Of a stretch of 64,000 nt of DNA, positions 16,204 through 24,140 are shown one piece after another. The DNA comes from CAVWTN01 sp963757945 (GTDB taxonomy: Bacteria; Vulcanimicrobiota; Vulcanimicrobiia; Vulcanimicrobiales; Vulcanimicrobiaceae), in assembly GCA_963757945.1 (NCBI GenBank), contig CAVWTN010000002.1, positions 2,108,001 through 2,172,000 on the forward strand, read 5' to 3'. The notes beneath the pieces were generated by a model, which was not told the DNA's origin, made no database searches, and saw nothing but the letters and a program-made list of their open reading frames with translations. A program made the position numbers and the translations under genes. Positions within the stretch are counted from its first letter, which is position 1, and each line of letters starts with the position of its first letter.

Positions 16204-17238
16204 ATGGCAACTTACATAGACCCGTATGGCATCGCGGTAGGCCCGCGTGATCCACTGCCCTCCAAGCCGATCGAATACGCGGAACCGAGCATTTACGATC
16301 ATCTGGATCCGCTCGGGATTCGCATCGGGAAAGCGTTCCGGATCCCGTTCCTTCAGGACAAGCTCCTGGTGGACTCCCAGTTTGGGACGGTGTGGCTTGG
16401 GACGTGGGGCGTCTTTTCGGTAGCGTTCTTCTTTGCCGGATTGACGATGTGGGCCGGCGCGTGCTTGGCCCAAGTGCACGGTCACCTCAGCCTGTTCTTC
16501 CAGTATTTCGCGAACGTACAGATCCTGCCGCCCGATCAGGGCTTAGGGTACGCTCCGACGCTGGAGAGCGGCGGCTGGTGGCAGTGGTGCGTCGGTCTGT
16601 TCGCCTTGTCGGTGTTGTGCTGGCTCGGGCGCTGCTGGGAGCATCTCGAACGGCATCACTGGCGTCCATGGCTGTTCTTCGGCTTCCTGATTCCGATCAT
16701 GTGGATGGGAGCAGTGTACTTCTTCCACCCGGCGATGATGGGGACGTGGGCCGAGGCACCGCAACTTGGCTGGTACGGCGATCTTGACTGGGCGAACAAT
16801 TTCAGCATCCGCTGGGGCAACTTCTACTACAACCCGTTCCATCAATGGGCGATCGCGAGTCTGTTCGGCAGTTCCCTGCTGATCGGCGCGCACGCCGGCA
16901 CGATCCTCTCGACGGCCTCTGAGGGCAGCCATCACGAAGTGGCTGAGATCAAAGAGCTGCACTCTGGATCGTACAAAGCGATGTTGTTCTGGAAGTGGAC
17001 GATGGGCTTCAACGCGACGCCGAAGTCGATCCATGTGTGGCTGTGGGCGTTCCCCGCGGCACTCGGTACGGCGTGCTTCTGCGGGATCATGGCGTGCGGC
17101 GTGTTCACGGACAACTGGTACGTTTGGGGCGTTGACCACGGCACGGTGAAAGAATACGGCCCGATCTCTCGCGATCAGATCCTGCGCCGCCCCCTGGCGG
17201 TCCCGATCGAAGTCGATCAGCCAGGACTCGCGCGCTAA
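16204..17238 (+). CDS. pufM: Photosynthetic reaction centre M subunit
   Basis: The 344-residue core subunit has five predicted helices. By motif alignment His213, His230, Glu245 and His277 match M202 (special pair), M219, M234 and M266 (iron ligands). The position of the accessory-bacteriochlorophyll ligand His-M182 is Asp193 (GDLDWANNFS where Rhodobacter has SHLDWTNNFS). Tyr-M210 is Phe221. Chloroflexus also lacks the M182 His and carries bacteriopheophytin at that site. The GGAAGGA ribosome site overlaps the spacer after pufL. The protein is identical to the module B copy. Confidence 0.97.
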   Translation: MATYIDPYGIAVGPRDPLPSKPIEYAEPSIYDHLDPLGIRIGKAFRIPFLQDKLLVDSQFGTVWLGTWGVFSVAFFFAGLTMWAGACLAQVHGHLSLFFQYFANVQILPPDQGLGYAPTLESGGWWQWCVGLFALSVLCWLGRCWEHLERHHWRPWLFFGFLIPIMWMGAVYFFHPAMMGTWAEAPQLGWYGDLDWANNFSIRWGNFYYNPFHQWAIASLFGSSLLIGAHAGTILSTASEGSHHEVAEIKELHSGSYKAMLFWKWTMGFNATPKSIHVWLWAFPAALGTACFCGIMACGVFTDNWYVWGVDHGTVKEYGPISRDQILRRPLAVPIEVDQPGLAR

Positions 17239-17282
17239 GTGCCTTGTCGTACGAGCAGTACTAGCAAGTACTAGAGGATATC

Positions 17283-18407
17283 ATGAACTATCGGCGCCTA
17301 TTGGCTCCATTCATCATCATCGCGGCGCTCGTGTTCGCCGGGCTGTTCCAGCCGTTGCTGGAGCGTGCACGTGCGGATTCCGGGCCTCCCGGACCGAACA
17401 CGACGCGGCCGTTTGAAGGCGTGTCCGATCGCAACGCGACGGCATTCCAACAGCGTCCGACGGCGGTGGTCGGTCAGGGGAAGCGGACGTTCGTTCCCAA
17501 CCAACAGTACACGACGTCGGTAACGCCGTTCCTTGGAACCCCGTACGGTGGGCCGATCCCTCCGGACCAGGCCAAGGGCGTGGGCCCGGTCGATCAAGCG
17601 GCGCCGTTGGATTACTCGACGCAGCCGAAGTCGGTCCCCCATGCGTATGTCGGAGGCAAGCTCTATAACGTTCAGGTCCTCAAGAAGTACGACTACGCCG
17701 GCGTTCTCAACCAGATGAACTACTTCACGCAGTCGTTGGGCGTGCAGTGCCAATACTGCCACAACCTGACGAACTACGCGTACGACACGCCGACCAAGAA
17801 GCTGGCCCGGAACATGGCGGCCTCGACGGTGGCGATCAACACGGCGTGGGTGTTCAAGGACAAGACGGATGTACCGACGCAGGCGGTGAGCGGTGCGGTC
17901 GGTTGCGCGACGTGCCATCGCGGCGCAGCGCGGCTGGACGTTCACTACAACATCGTTCCTGTGCAGTACGTTCAGTACCGTTACAAGACGACCAAGCAAC
18001 TCGGGTATGTGTACAACGCGATGTACGGTGTGGCTCGTTCACTGGGCGTGAACTGCCTGTTCTGCCACAACACCGCGGACTTCGTGACCTTGCGGTACTA
18101 TCCGACGAACAAGCTGGCGCTTCGGATGTTCTACATGGTGGACGACATCAACCACAAGTACTTCCCCTCGACGGTGAAAGCCGTGACGTGCTACACGTGC
18201 CACCAGGGCGCGAAGTGGCCGTCGGCCCTGGTGAAGGCTCCCGACGATCAGACCCCGCTCGACGCGGTTCCGGCGCATCCCACGGCGCACTACAATCCCG
18301 GCGACCCGGTGGAATCGAACGGAAACGTGAAGCAGCACCAGCCGATCAACGGTTGGAACACACTCTACCCCGACCGCTTCTGGGGCTCGATGGGGATCCC
18401 CGGCTAG
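17283..18407 (+). CDS. pufC: Reaction-centre tetraheme cytochrome c subunit
   Basis: The 374-residue protein has an N-terminal membrane anchor at about 9-25 and four CxxCH haem sites (residues 156-160, 208-212, 258-262 and 303-307). It therefore reduces the photo-oxidised special pair from the periplasm. There is no lipobox Cys, so the anchor is the uncleaved helix. GAGGA precedes the ATG. It differs from the module B copy at only a handful of residues, mostly near position 180, where MAAS is replaced by MVSS. A strong hairpin follows. Confidence 0.96.
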   Translation: MNYRRLLAPFIIIAALVFAGLFQPLLERARADSGPPGPNTTRPFEGVSDRNATAFQQRPTAVVGQGKRTFVPNQQYTTSVTPFLGTPYGGPIPPDQAKGVGPVDQAAPLDYSTQPKSVPHAYVGGKLYNVQVLKKYDYAGVLNQMNYFTQSLGVQCQYCHNLTNYAYDTPTKKLARNMAASTVAINTAWVFKDKTDVPTQAVSGAVGCATCHRGAARLDVHYNIVPVQYVQYRYKTTKQLGYVYNAMYGVARSLGVNCLFCHNTADFVTLRYYPTNKLALRMFYMVDDINHKYFPSTVKAVTCYTCHQGAKWPSALVKAPDDQTPLDAVPAHPTAHYNPGDPVESNGNVKQHQPINGWNTLYPDRFWGSMGIPG

Positions 18408-18438
18408 CGCGAACCCGCACCACCAACGCAACGACGAC

Positions 18439-18469
18439 AGGGGCCGGATCCGCAAGGACCCGGCCCCTG
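18439..18469 (+). terminator. Strong hairpin after pufC (copy A)
   Basis: CAGGGGCCGG (18439-18448) pairs with CCGGCCCCTG (18460-18469), with further pairing inside the loop. There is no clear T-run. It probably ends or stabilises the puf transcript before the 37-aa gene. Confidence 0.6.
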
Positions 18470-18517
18470 CGCATGTCCCCATGACATGGCCACACCGGTC
18501 GAGAAAGCTGATGTATC

Positions 18518-18631
18518 GTGCCGCGTAAACACTTGTATATCTACATCGCCATCACGATCGTGGCAATCGCGGCCGCGTTCGCGACACAACCGATCATCGA
18601 TTGGATCCGCCACGCGGTGGCGCATCAGTAG
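18518..18631 (+). CDS. 37-aa single-helix membrane peptide (module A copy)
   Basis: A GTG opens a 37-residue frame with a basic start (PRKH), one hydrophobic helix at about 6-22 and a polar tail with two His residues (PIIDWIRHAVAHQ). An in-frame TGA lies three codons upstream, so GTG is the only plausible start. The copy at 55454-55567 encodes exactly the same protein, while the sequence upstream of it is unrelated. Its place immediately after pufC is where PufX-like accessory polypeptides lie in some purple bacteria. There is no sequence similarity to PufX that I can see. Confidence 0.8.
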   Translation: MPRKHLYIYIAITIVAIAAAFATQPIIDWIRHAVAHQ

Positions 18632-18651
18632 CTGCCGGCTGGGCCCGGCGC

Positions 18652-18792
18652 GTGGGGTGGACGACATGCCCCCGCGGGGACGCCCGCGATTTCGCATCGT
18701 GCGAAATCGCTACTCCTCCACTTTCCCGCTCCCGCCATCCATGGCTCCGCGGGAAAGCTGGAGGCCCCGCGAGGGCATGTCGTCCACCCCAC
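18652..18792. repeat. Long imperfect palindromic element (copy A)
   Basis: Arms of 28 bases at 18652-18679 (starting GTGGGGTGGACGACATGCCC) and 18765-18792 are inverted repeats with one mismatch. Inside are two nested hairpins, one with GCGATTTCGCA/TGCGAAATCGC arms and one with TTCCCGC/GCGGGAA. A further partial unit follows at about 18812-18882. It could be a MITE-like or REP-type element. The same unit lies after the other 37-aa gene. Confidence 0.7.
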
Positions 18793-18897
18793 ACGCCTAC
18801 CTGACATCGCAAGCAGAGATTTCGCAGGATGCGAAATCTCGGGCGTCCCCGCGGGGCATGTCCCACCCCGCCCGCCTAGCCCGCAAGCTCGAGGCGA

Positions 18898-18941
18898 TGA
18901 AGCCGAGGCTACAACGTGGTTTGGGTGGTCTGGAGTATACT
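18898..18941 (+). promoter_or_regulatory. GTA-N8-TAC-like operator and -10 of the 143-aa gene (module A)
   Basis: TGAAG-CCGAGG-CTACA (18898-18913) matches the operator with one mismatch in the left half. Twenty-two bases later comes TATACT (18936-18941), a near-consensus -10 box. The conserved 5' leader of about 95 bases to the start codon is nearly identical in the other copy. Confidence 0.65.
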
Positions 18942-19038
18942 CGGGACGGAGTATTGTCTGACGGCTCCGCACCCACGGGACTCTATGCCGCTTCGCGCGC
19001 AGGCGTTGCTCGGTGGGGTGACTGCTTAAGGAGAAACT

Positions 19039-19470
19039 ATGGCTGTTTTCGCTGAGCTTACGATCCCAATCTTGGCAGTCCCCGAACCCCAGGCTCGGTG
19101 GTTTGCGATCGCCAAGAAGATCGCCGAGGATACGGCCGGATCGACCGCCGTTGAGCTCGAGAACTCGATCTTGAAACTCAAGATCATCTTTCCGGGCAAC
19201 CTGACCTCGCTCGTGGCGAAGTTGTCCGACCGCAACATCCAGGTCGGTAATGTCAAAGTGGTGCTCTCGGACTTCACGTTCGTGGGCGAAGACGTCGATA
19301 CGGCGCAAGTGGTCGCGGAACTCGATGCGTATCCCGGGATCGCGAACGTGAGCTTCGACGGCAAGCGGCTCGAGGCGACCATCGCCCCGACCAACGGCAA
19401 GCTGCATGCGATCTACCGGCTCCTCATCGAGAACGGCATCATCATCAAAACCCCCGTCGCGGCGGGGTAA
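19039..19470 (+). CDS. 143-aa soluble protein of the photosynthesis module (copy A)
   Basis: AAGGAG at 19028-19033 precedes ATG 19039. The 143-residue protein has no membrane segment. It seems to consist of two alpha/beta halves of similar pattern: strand, helix and two strands at about 4-70, then about 76-138 ending LHAIYRLLIENGIII. The pattern resembles ferredoxin-like or HMA-like folds, but there is no metal-binding CxxC. The copy at 55966 differs at only three or four residues. It sits in the same regulon as puf and follows the 37-aa gene. Function is unknown; an assembly or regulatory role is inference. Confidence 0.82.
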   Translation: MAVFAELTIPILAVPEPQARWFAIAKKIAEDTAGSTAVELENSILKLKIIFPGNLTSLVAKLSDRNIQVGNVKVVLSDFTFVGEDVDTAQVVAELDAYPGIANVSFDGKRLEATIAPTNGKLHAIYRLLIENGIIIKTPVAAG

Positions 19471-19557
19471 AGCGGAGAACGAGACTCCAGCGCCGCTCGT
19501 GGCCTAAGGCTACGGGCGGCTTCGGCGTGTCCCGGGTCGCCGGCCCGGCGCGCCTGG

Positions 19558-21162
19558 CTACGATAGCCCGAGGGCGGCTCTGATCGGCAAGTGGGCCAGG
19601 ACGCGCGGGTCGATGGCGCCCGCGGCCAGCATGCCGCCGACGAGCGCTCCGAAGACGCCCGGCGTCACGACGTCTTGGCCCGCGAAATAGAGGCCCTTGA
19701 CCGGCGTGTACGGGCCGAGGTTGCGTGAAAGGAACCGGCGCGGCGTCGGCTCGATGCCGTAGATCGCGCCGCGCGGCGCGCTCGTGTAGGACGCGACGGT
19801 CGCCGGCGTCGAGAGTTCGTAATAGTCGATGAGCGGCGCGAGCTTTGGAAAGTAACGCGAGAACTGCGCGAGCAGCTTTGCTTCCAGACCGGCTTTCATT
19901 TGGCGGTACTCTTGCTGCGCGGCATCGTCTCGCGTACCGATCCAGCGCGTGAACGCGTCGGCGCTCGTCATGACGATGATGCCGGCCGTGTGTTTGTTGC
20001 GCGGGCCGGGATCGTGCTTGGGGTCGTGCAGCGTCGGGAACGAGACGAACATCATCGGCGCATCGCCCGGCGCGAAGGGATCCTGCCAAAGGTTAGCGTT
20101 CTGGTCCCAACTCTCGTAGAACCAATGGTTGTAGATGCTCGCGCCGTTCGCCGCGATGTCGCCTTCGAGCCCGAGATGCATCACGACCGCGCTGTGCGAC
20201 GGCGCGAACGACCGGATCTCGCGGGCCCACGCGGCTTCGCGTTGCGCCGCGGGGAGCAGGCGCTCGACGGTGAGGAGCACGCCGGCATCGGACACGACGC
20301 GCGCCGCGCGAAACGTCCGGCCGTCGGCGGTCCTCACGCCGGTGACGTGCTCGCGTTCGACGAGGATCTCTTCCACGCGTGCGTCGACGAGCACGCGGCC
20401 GCCCGCGCGCTCGATCACTCCGACCAGGCGCTGCGAGATGACGGAGGCGCCGCCGACCGGGTAGTAGGCGCCGTTGAAGAAGCTGCGTGCGACTTTAGCG
20501 TGCAGCCCGAAGCTTGCATCCGCCGGGATGCCGCCGTAGTCGCACCATTGCGCCCCGAGGACCGCGCGCAACTTCGCATCGCCGATCGTGCGTTCCAACA
20601 TCTGGTGAACGGTGATGCCGCACCAGCGTTCGATCTCGCGCCGCTTGAACGCGGAATAAAACGGCGCGAGCGGGGCAGGGAGCCCGCGCAAGATGAAAGA
20701 CGCCGTCAGCGCGTTCGACGCGCGCTGCATCGCGCTGAAGTACGCGTCGATCTGCGCGCCGGAATCCGGAAACTTCTCTTTGAGGTTGCGCTTGAGCGCG
20801 GCTTCGGGCCGCGTCAGCGCGATCTCGAAGGCGTCCGGGAAATGCACGTAATCGTAGGTTTCGCCGAACTCGAACGCGTCGACGGGGCCGTCGCAGAGCC
20901 ATGCGAGCGGCACCGCCGCGTCCAACCCCGGCCCGAGGTCGCTGAGATAATGCAGGCCGACGTCCCAGCGGTAGCCGTGCCGCGAGAACGAATTCGTCGA
21001 ACCGCCGAGCGCGTGCTGCTGCTCGAGCACGAGAACGCGCCGGCTCATTTTCGCCAGGGCTGCCGCGCATGCCAAACCGCCGATCCCCGAACCGATGACG
21101 ACGGCATCCCAGTGCACGTCGCGCGGATCAACAGGCAGCGCGGCCGTAGTCATAACGGCCAT
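19558..21162 (-). CDS. FAD-dependent oxidoreductase of the CrtI/retinol-saturase type
   Basis: Starting at ATG 21162 (GAAGG seven bases upstream), the 534-residue protein has an N-terminal FAD motif (VVIGSGIGGLACAAALAKMS, followed by LEQQHALGGSTNSFSRHG). A C-terminal motif (YTPVKGLYFAGQDVVTPGVFGALVGGMLAAG) completes the dinucleotide site. The family includes phytoene desaturases, carotenoid isomerases (CrtISO/CrtH) and retinol saturase. RetSat/CrtISO-type sequence is the best fit. The neighbouring bchP and the puf module suggest carotenoid or pigment-lipid chemistry. The exact substrate is unknown. Confidence 0.75.
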   Translation of the reverse strand: MAVMTTAALPVDPRDVHWDAVVIGSGIGGLACAAALAKMSRRVLVLEQQHALGGSTNSFSRHGYRWDVGLHYLSDLGPGLDAAVPLAWLCDGPVDAFEFGETYDYVHFPDAFEIALTRPEAALKRNLKEKFPDSGAQIDAYFSAMQRASNALTASFILRGLPAPLAPFYSAFKRREIERWCGITVHQMLERTIGDAKLRAVLGAQWCDYGGIPADASFGLHAKVARSFFNGAYYPVGGASVISQRLVGVIERAGGRVLVDARVEEILVEREHVTGVRTADGRTFRAARVVSDAGVLLTVERLLPAAQREAAWAREIRSFAPSHSAVVMHLGLEGDIAANGASIYNHWFYESWDQNANLWQDPFAPGDAPMMFVSFPTLHDPKHDPGPRNKHTAGIIVMTSADAFTRWIGTRDDAAQQEYRQMKAGLEAKLLAQFSRYFPKLAPLIDYYELSTPATVASYTSAPRGAIYGIEPTPRRFLSRNLGPYTPVKGLYFAGQDVVTPGVFGALVGGMLAAGAIDPRVLAHLPIRAALGLS

Positions 21163-21634
21163 ACCGAGGCCTTCACGCTCGATCAAGCAAGGCCTTGCAC
21201 GCAGCGCGATCCGCGCGCGTCCGCGACGTGCGTCGCGGCGCGCAAGCCCTGATGGGACGGGGGCGAAGCGGCGATGCGGAAGGGCGCCCCGAGCGTCGCG
21301 GGGCGATTTCCGATCGCCTGCCCGCGGCCGCCTGAACTCCCGTGCGTTAGATCACCGCATCCTTCGACGAGCTCAGGATGACATGGTGTGTCGATGTCAC
21401 CCCGAGCCGCTCGTAGGGTGAGCCCGTCGAAGGGAATGTCATCCTGAGCTTTGTCGGAGGGCGTGCGGAAATGGTGGGGGAAGGATAGGCGTTCCGATCC
21501 GACCAACTCAGATGCGATGAAGCCGGACGTTCTCGTTCGTGTCTCCGCTCCTCGCCGGTCGTCTGCGGCGCGATGCACGTGCGTCGTATACTGCAGATCG
21601 AAGCGCAGCGGCATCGTTAGATAGGCTGCTGCAC
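21163..21634. other. Intergenic region with inverted REP-like repeats and a -10 box
   Basis: Two dispersed repeats face each other at 21361-21381 (CCTTCGACGAGCTCAGGATG) and 21438-21460, forming a possible stem. A near-consensus TATACT lies at 21587-21592, upstream of the 77-aa gene, without a recognisable GTA-N8-TAC operator at the usual distance. No gene is seen. Confidence 0.5.
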
Positions 21635-21868
21635 GTGCTCTTCAATCTGGTTCGCGTCCTCATCATCCTCATGGGCTTCGGCCTGTTCGCTTTTTCATGG
21701 CGCTTGGAAAAGTTCAAATGGGGGACTGAAGGCCACGATCCGATCCGCGATGCGAACGCATTTTCACTGCGGCTCGTCGGCACGGTGCTGATCATCGTCA
21801 CGCTGATGACGTGGGTGATCGCGTACGGCCCCGTCGATTTCACGAAGCCGTACGTCCCCGGGCACTGA
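21635..21868 (+). CDS. Small two-helix membrane protein before bchP
   Basis: GTG 21635 gives a 77-residue protein with two hydrophobic segments (FNLVRVLIILMGFGLFAFSW and LRLVGTVLIIVTLMTWVIAY) joined by a charged loop. A longer frame from 21539 adds a low-complexity leader that overlaps the -10 box, so it was not used. bchP starts 70 bp downstream. No family is recognised. Confidence 0.6.
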   Translation: MLFNLVRVLIILMGFGLFAFSWRLEKFKWGTEGHDPIRDANAFSLRLVGTVLIIVTLMTWVIAYGPVDFTKPYVPGH

Positions 21869-21938
21869 TCGGGAACTCGGCACCTCCCTCTGATGCAGGC
21901 GGAGGGGCGAGAGTCGACAGGCCGAAGAGCGTGGCGCT

Positions 21939-23126
21939 ATGGAGTCCGTTGAGTTTCTGATTGTCGGGTGCGGGCCCGCGGGCGGGATCGCCGCGCGGGA
22001 GGCCGCGCGCGCCGGCGTTGAAACGCTCGTCTTGGAGAAGGATCCGGTCGTCGGCCGGCGCCGCGTGTGCGCCGCGGGCTTGCGCCCGGCGTTCCTCGAG
22101 GAGTTCGATCTGCCGGCTTCGATCGTGCATTGCAACCCGATGACGATCGCCATGCACTCATCGAAGCGCCGTCACGATCTGCGCTTCGGACCAACGCACA
22201 CGACGACGCGCGAAGAACTCGACGGAACGATCGCGGAGCTCGCGCGTGCCGAGGGCGCCGAGATTCGCACGAGCACGCACTATCGCTCGATGCGCGACGA
22301 CGGCGACGGAACGATCGTGGAATATGCGGATTCGAACTCGGGAGAGCGCCGCACGATCCGCGCGAAGTACGTGTTCCTCGCGCCCGGCTCGGTCGCGCGT
22401 TTGGAAAGCGATCCGCGTTTCGCGTACGAGCGCTGGAGCGCCGGGCTCGTCACGTGCTTGCAGTATCGCGTGTATCTCGACCGGCCCGCCGTTCCCGAAA
22501 CGTATGAAACGCTCGAGATGCATTACTATCACGGTATCTGCGCGCGTCCGGTGATGGCCTGGACGTTTCCCAAGCGCGATCATCTTTCGATCGGCCTCGG
22601 CGTCACGTCGAAGATTTCGGGCGCCGAATTGCGCCGCGAGCTGGATGCGTTCCTCGCGACCGTCGAGCGGCGCTTGTTCGCGGGGATTCCGTATCGCATC
22701 CGCACCGAGGGGAACTTGCTTTACAGCGGGCCGCCGCGCCCGCGCATCGCGACCGATACGGTGATGGTCGGCGGGACCGCCGCGGGGCTCGTCGACGCGA
22801 CCACGGGCGAGGGCATCTACGAAGCGGCCTCGAGCGGACGCTTGGCGGCGGGCGCCGTCGCGCAAGCGCGACTGGGCCGCTCGCAACCGGCGGGGCGTAC
22901 GTACGAGCGCGCGCTGAAGGCCGGATTCTACGGCCGCCTGCGCGACCGCTATCACCTGATGAACTTCCTCGAGCGCAAGCCCCGGCGCTTCGACGTGCTC
23001 TTCGAGCAGTTGTGCCGCAGCCCGCGCTTCTCGGACTTGATCCAGCGCGATCGCGATGAATACACGCCGGCGCAGTGGCTCTATCTCTATTCGCAGATGG
23101 CGCGCTTCACGGTGAAGGCGCTCTAA
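21939..23126 (+). CDS. bchP: Geranylgeranyl (bacterio)chlorophyll reductase
   Basis: The 395-residue flavoprotein starts with the FAD-binding motif FLIVGCGPAGGIAAREAARAG and later has VGGTAAGLVDATTGEGIYEAASSG, typical of the geranylgeranyl reductase family. BchP reduces three double bases of the geranylgeranyl tail to phytyl on bacteriochlorophyll. The archaeal lipid reductases are related, but the bacteriochlorophyll context favours BchP. No operator of either class is visible in front, so it may depend on the TATACT promoter at 21587. Confidence 0.85.
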   Translation: MESVEFLIVGCGPAGGIAAREAARAGVETLVLEKDPVVGRRRVCAAGLRPAFLEEFDLPASIVHCNPMTIAMHSSKRRHDLRFGPTHTTTREELDGTIAELARAEGAEIRTSTHYRSMRDDGDGTIVEYADSNSGERRTIRAKYVFLAPGSVARLESDPRFAYERWSAGLVTCLQYRVYLDRPAVPETYETLEMHYYHGICARPVMAWTFPKRDHLSIGLGVTSKISGAELRRELDAFLATVERRLFAGIPYRIRTEGNLLYSGPPRPRIATDTVMVGGTAAGLVDATTGEGIYEAASSGRLAAGAVAQARLGRSQPAGRTYERALKAGFYGRLRDRYHLMNFLERKPRRFDVLFEQLCRSPRFSDLIQRDRDEYTPAQWLYLYSQMARFTVKAL

Positions 23127-23368
23127 GACCGCTCCGGCGGCGGTGTCTTTGCCCTGCGGTCCGGGTGCGGCGGGCGGCGACCCGGGGCGATCGGGCGGGT
23201 CGCGGCGTATCGGTGGCGGATCGAGTGCTGGGGCCCCCACGGGGCGTCTAACCTTATGGACCCGGGGGTCCGGCGAGTCTGTGACCTGGTCCCTTGACCC
23301 CCGTTGCACGCCAACTTACGATGATATTCGGCCTAATGCAGCTTCGTTTTCCGGGCTCGAGGACGACC
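23127..23368. other. Intergenic stretch, no gene seen
   Basis: About 240 bp between bchP and the vWA gene. GC-rich in the first half. No operator, repeat or convincing small reading frame is visible. Confidence 0.4.
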
Positions 23369-24082
23369 ATGAATCAGAATACGCAGACGCCCTTTGTCGA
23401 AGAAGCCCCCGTCACGTCGCCGGGAGGATTCGCGAGCGTCGAGTTCGCGGAAAACCCGGAGCCGCGCTGCGCGTGCATCCTGCTTCTGGACACGTCCGGA
23501 TCGATGCAAGGGCCGCCGATCGAACAGCTCAACGCGGGGCTGAGATCGTTCAAGGACGAGCTGCTCAGCGACGCGCTCGCCGCGAAACGCGTCGAGATCG
23601 CGGTGCTGACGTTCGGCGATAGCCCACGGCTCGTCGCCGATTTCACGGACGCGGCGAACTTCGAGCCGCCGCATTTGGTCGCGTCGGGTCAAACGCCGAT
23701 GGGCGCCGCGATCGAGGATGCGCTCAGCCGCTTGACCTCGCGCAAAGAGATGTATCGCAGCAACGGCGTCGCCTATTATCGCCCCTGGGTCTTCCTGATC
23801 ACGGACGGCGAACCGACCGACGACTATCTGACCGCCGCGAAGGCCGTGCGCGACGGCGAATCACGCGGCGCGTTTTCGTTCTACGCCGTCGGCGTCAGCG
23901 ATGCCAACTTGCAGAAGCTCACCGAGATCGCACCGGCCAATCGTCCGCCCGTCAAGCTCGACGGCCTGCGTTTCCGCGATCTGTTCGTGTGGCTGTCGAA
24001 ATCGATGCGAACGGTCTCGCGTTCGACGATCGGGCAGGCGGTCACGCTCGATGCACCAGGGTGGATCACGACGCAAGCGTGA
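23369..24082 (+). CDS. TerY/YegL-like von Willebrand A domain protein
   Basis: ATG 23369 gives 237 residues with a complete MIDAS: DTSGS at 41-45, a Thr in ASGQTPMGAAIEDALS and ITDGEPTDD near 150. This matches TerY-type vWA proteins (E. coli YegL). The kinase gene follows 58 bp later. In the known TerY-P triad a vWA protein, a PP2C phosphatase and a kinase act together in a phosphorylation-based stress response. The phosphatase is not visible here. Confidence 0.82.
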   Translation: MNQNTQTPFVEEAPVTSPGGFASVEFAENPEPRCACILLLDTSGSMQGPPIEQLNAGLRSFKDELLSDALAAKRVEIAVLTFGDSPRLVADFTDAANFEPPHLVASGQTPMGAAIEDALSRLTSRKEMYRSNGVAYYRPWVFLITDGEPTDDYLTAAKAVRDGESRGAFSFYAVGVSDANLQKLTEIAPANRPPVKLDGLRFRDLFVWLSKSMRTVSRSTIGQAVTLDAPGWITTQA

Positions 24083-24140
24083 CCCGGCGTCGCGCTGACG
24101 CCTCGAAACGCGATTGCCGAGCGCTCGGCGGACGCGGCTG

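Noticed and set aside
18628..18900. Small genes inside the palindromic element
   Set aside because: Frames here follow the inverted repeats, differ between the two modules and have no ribosome site.
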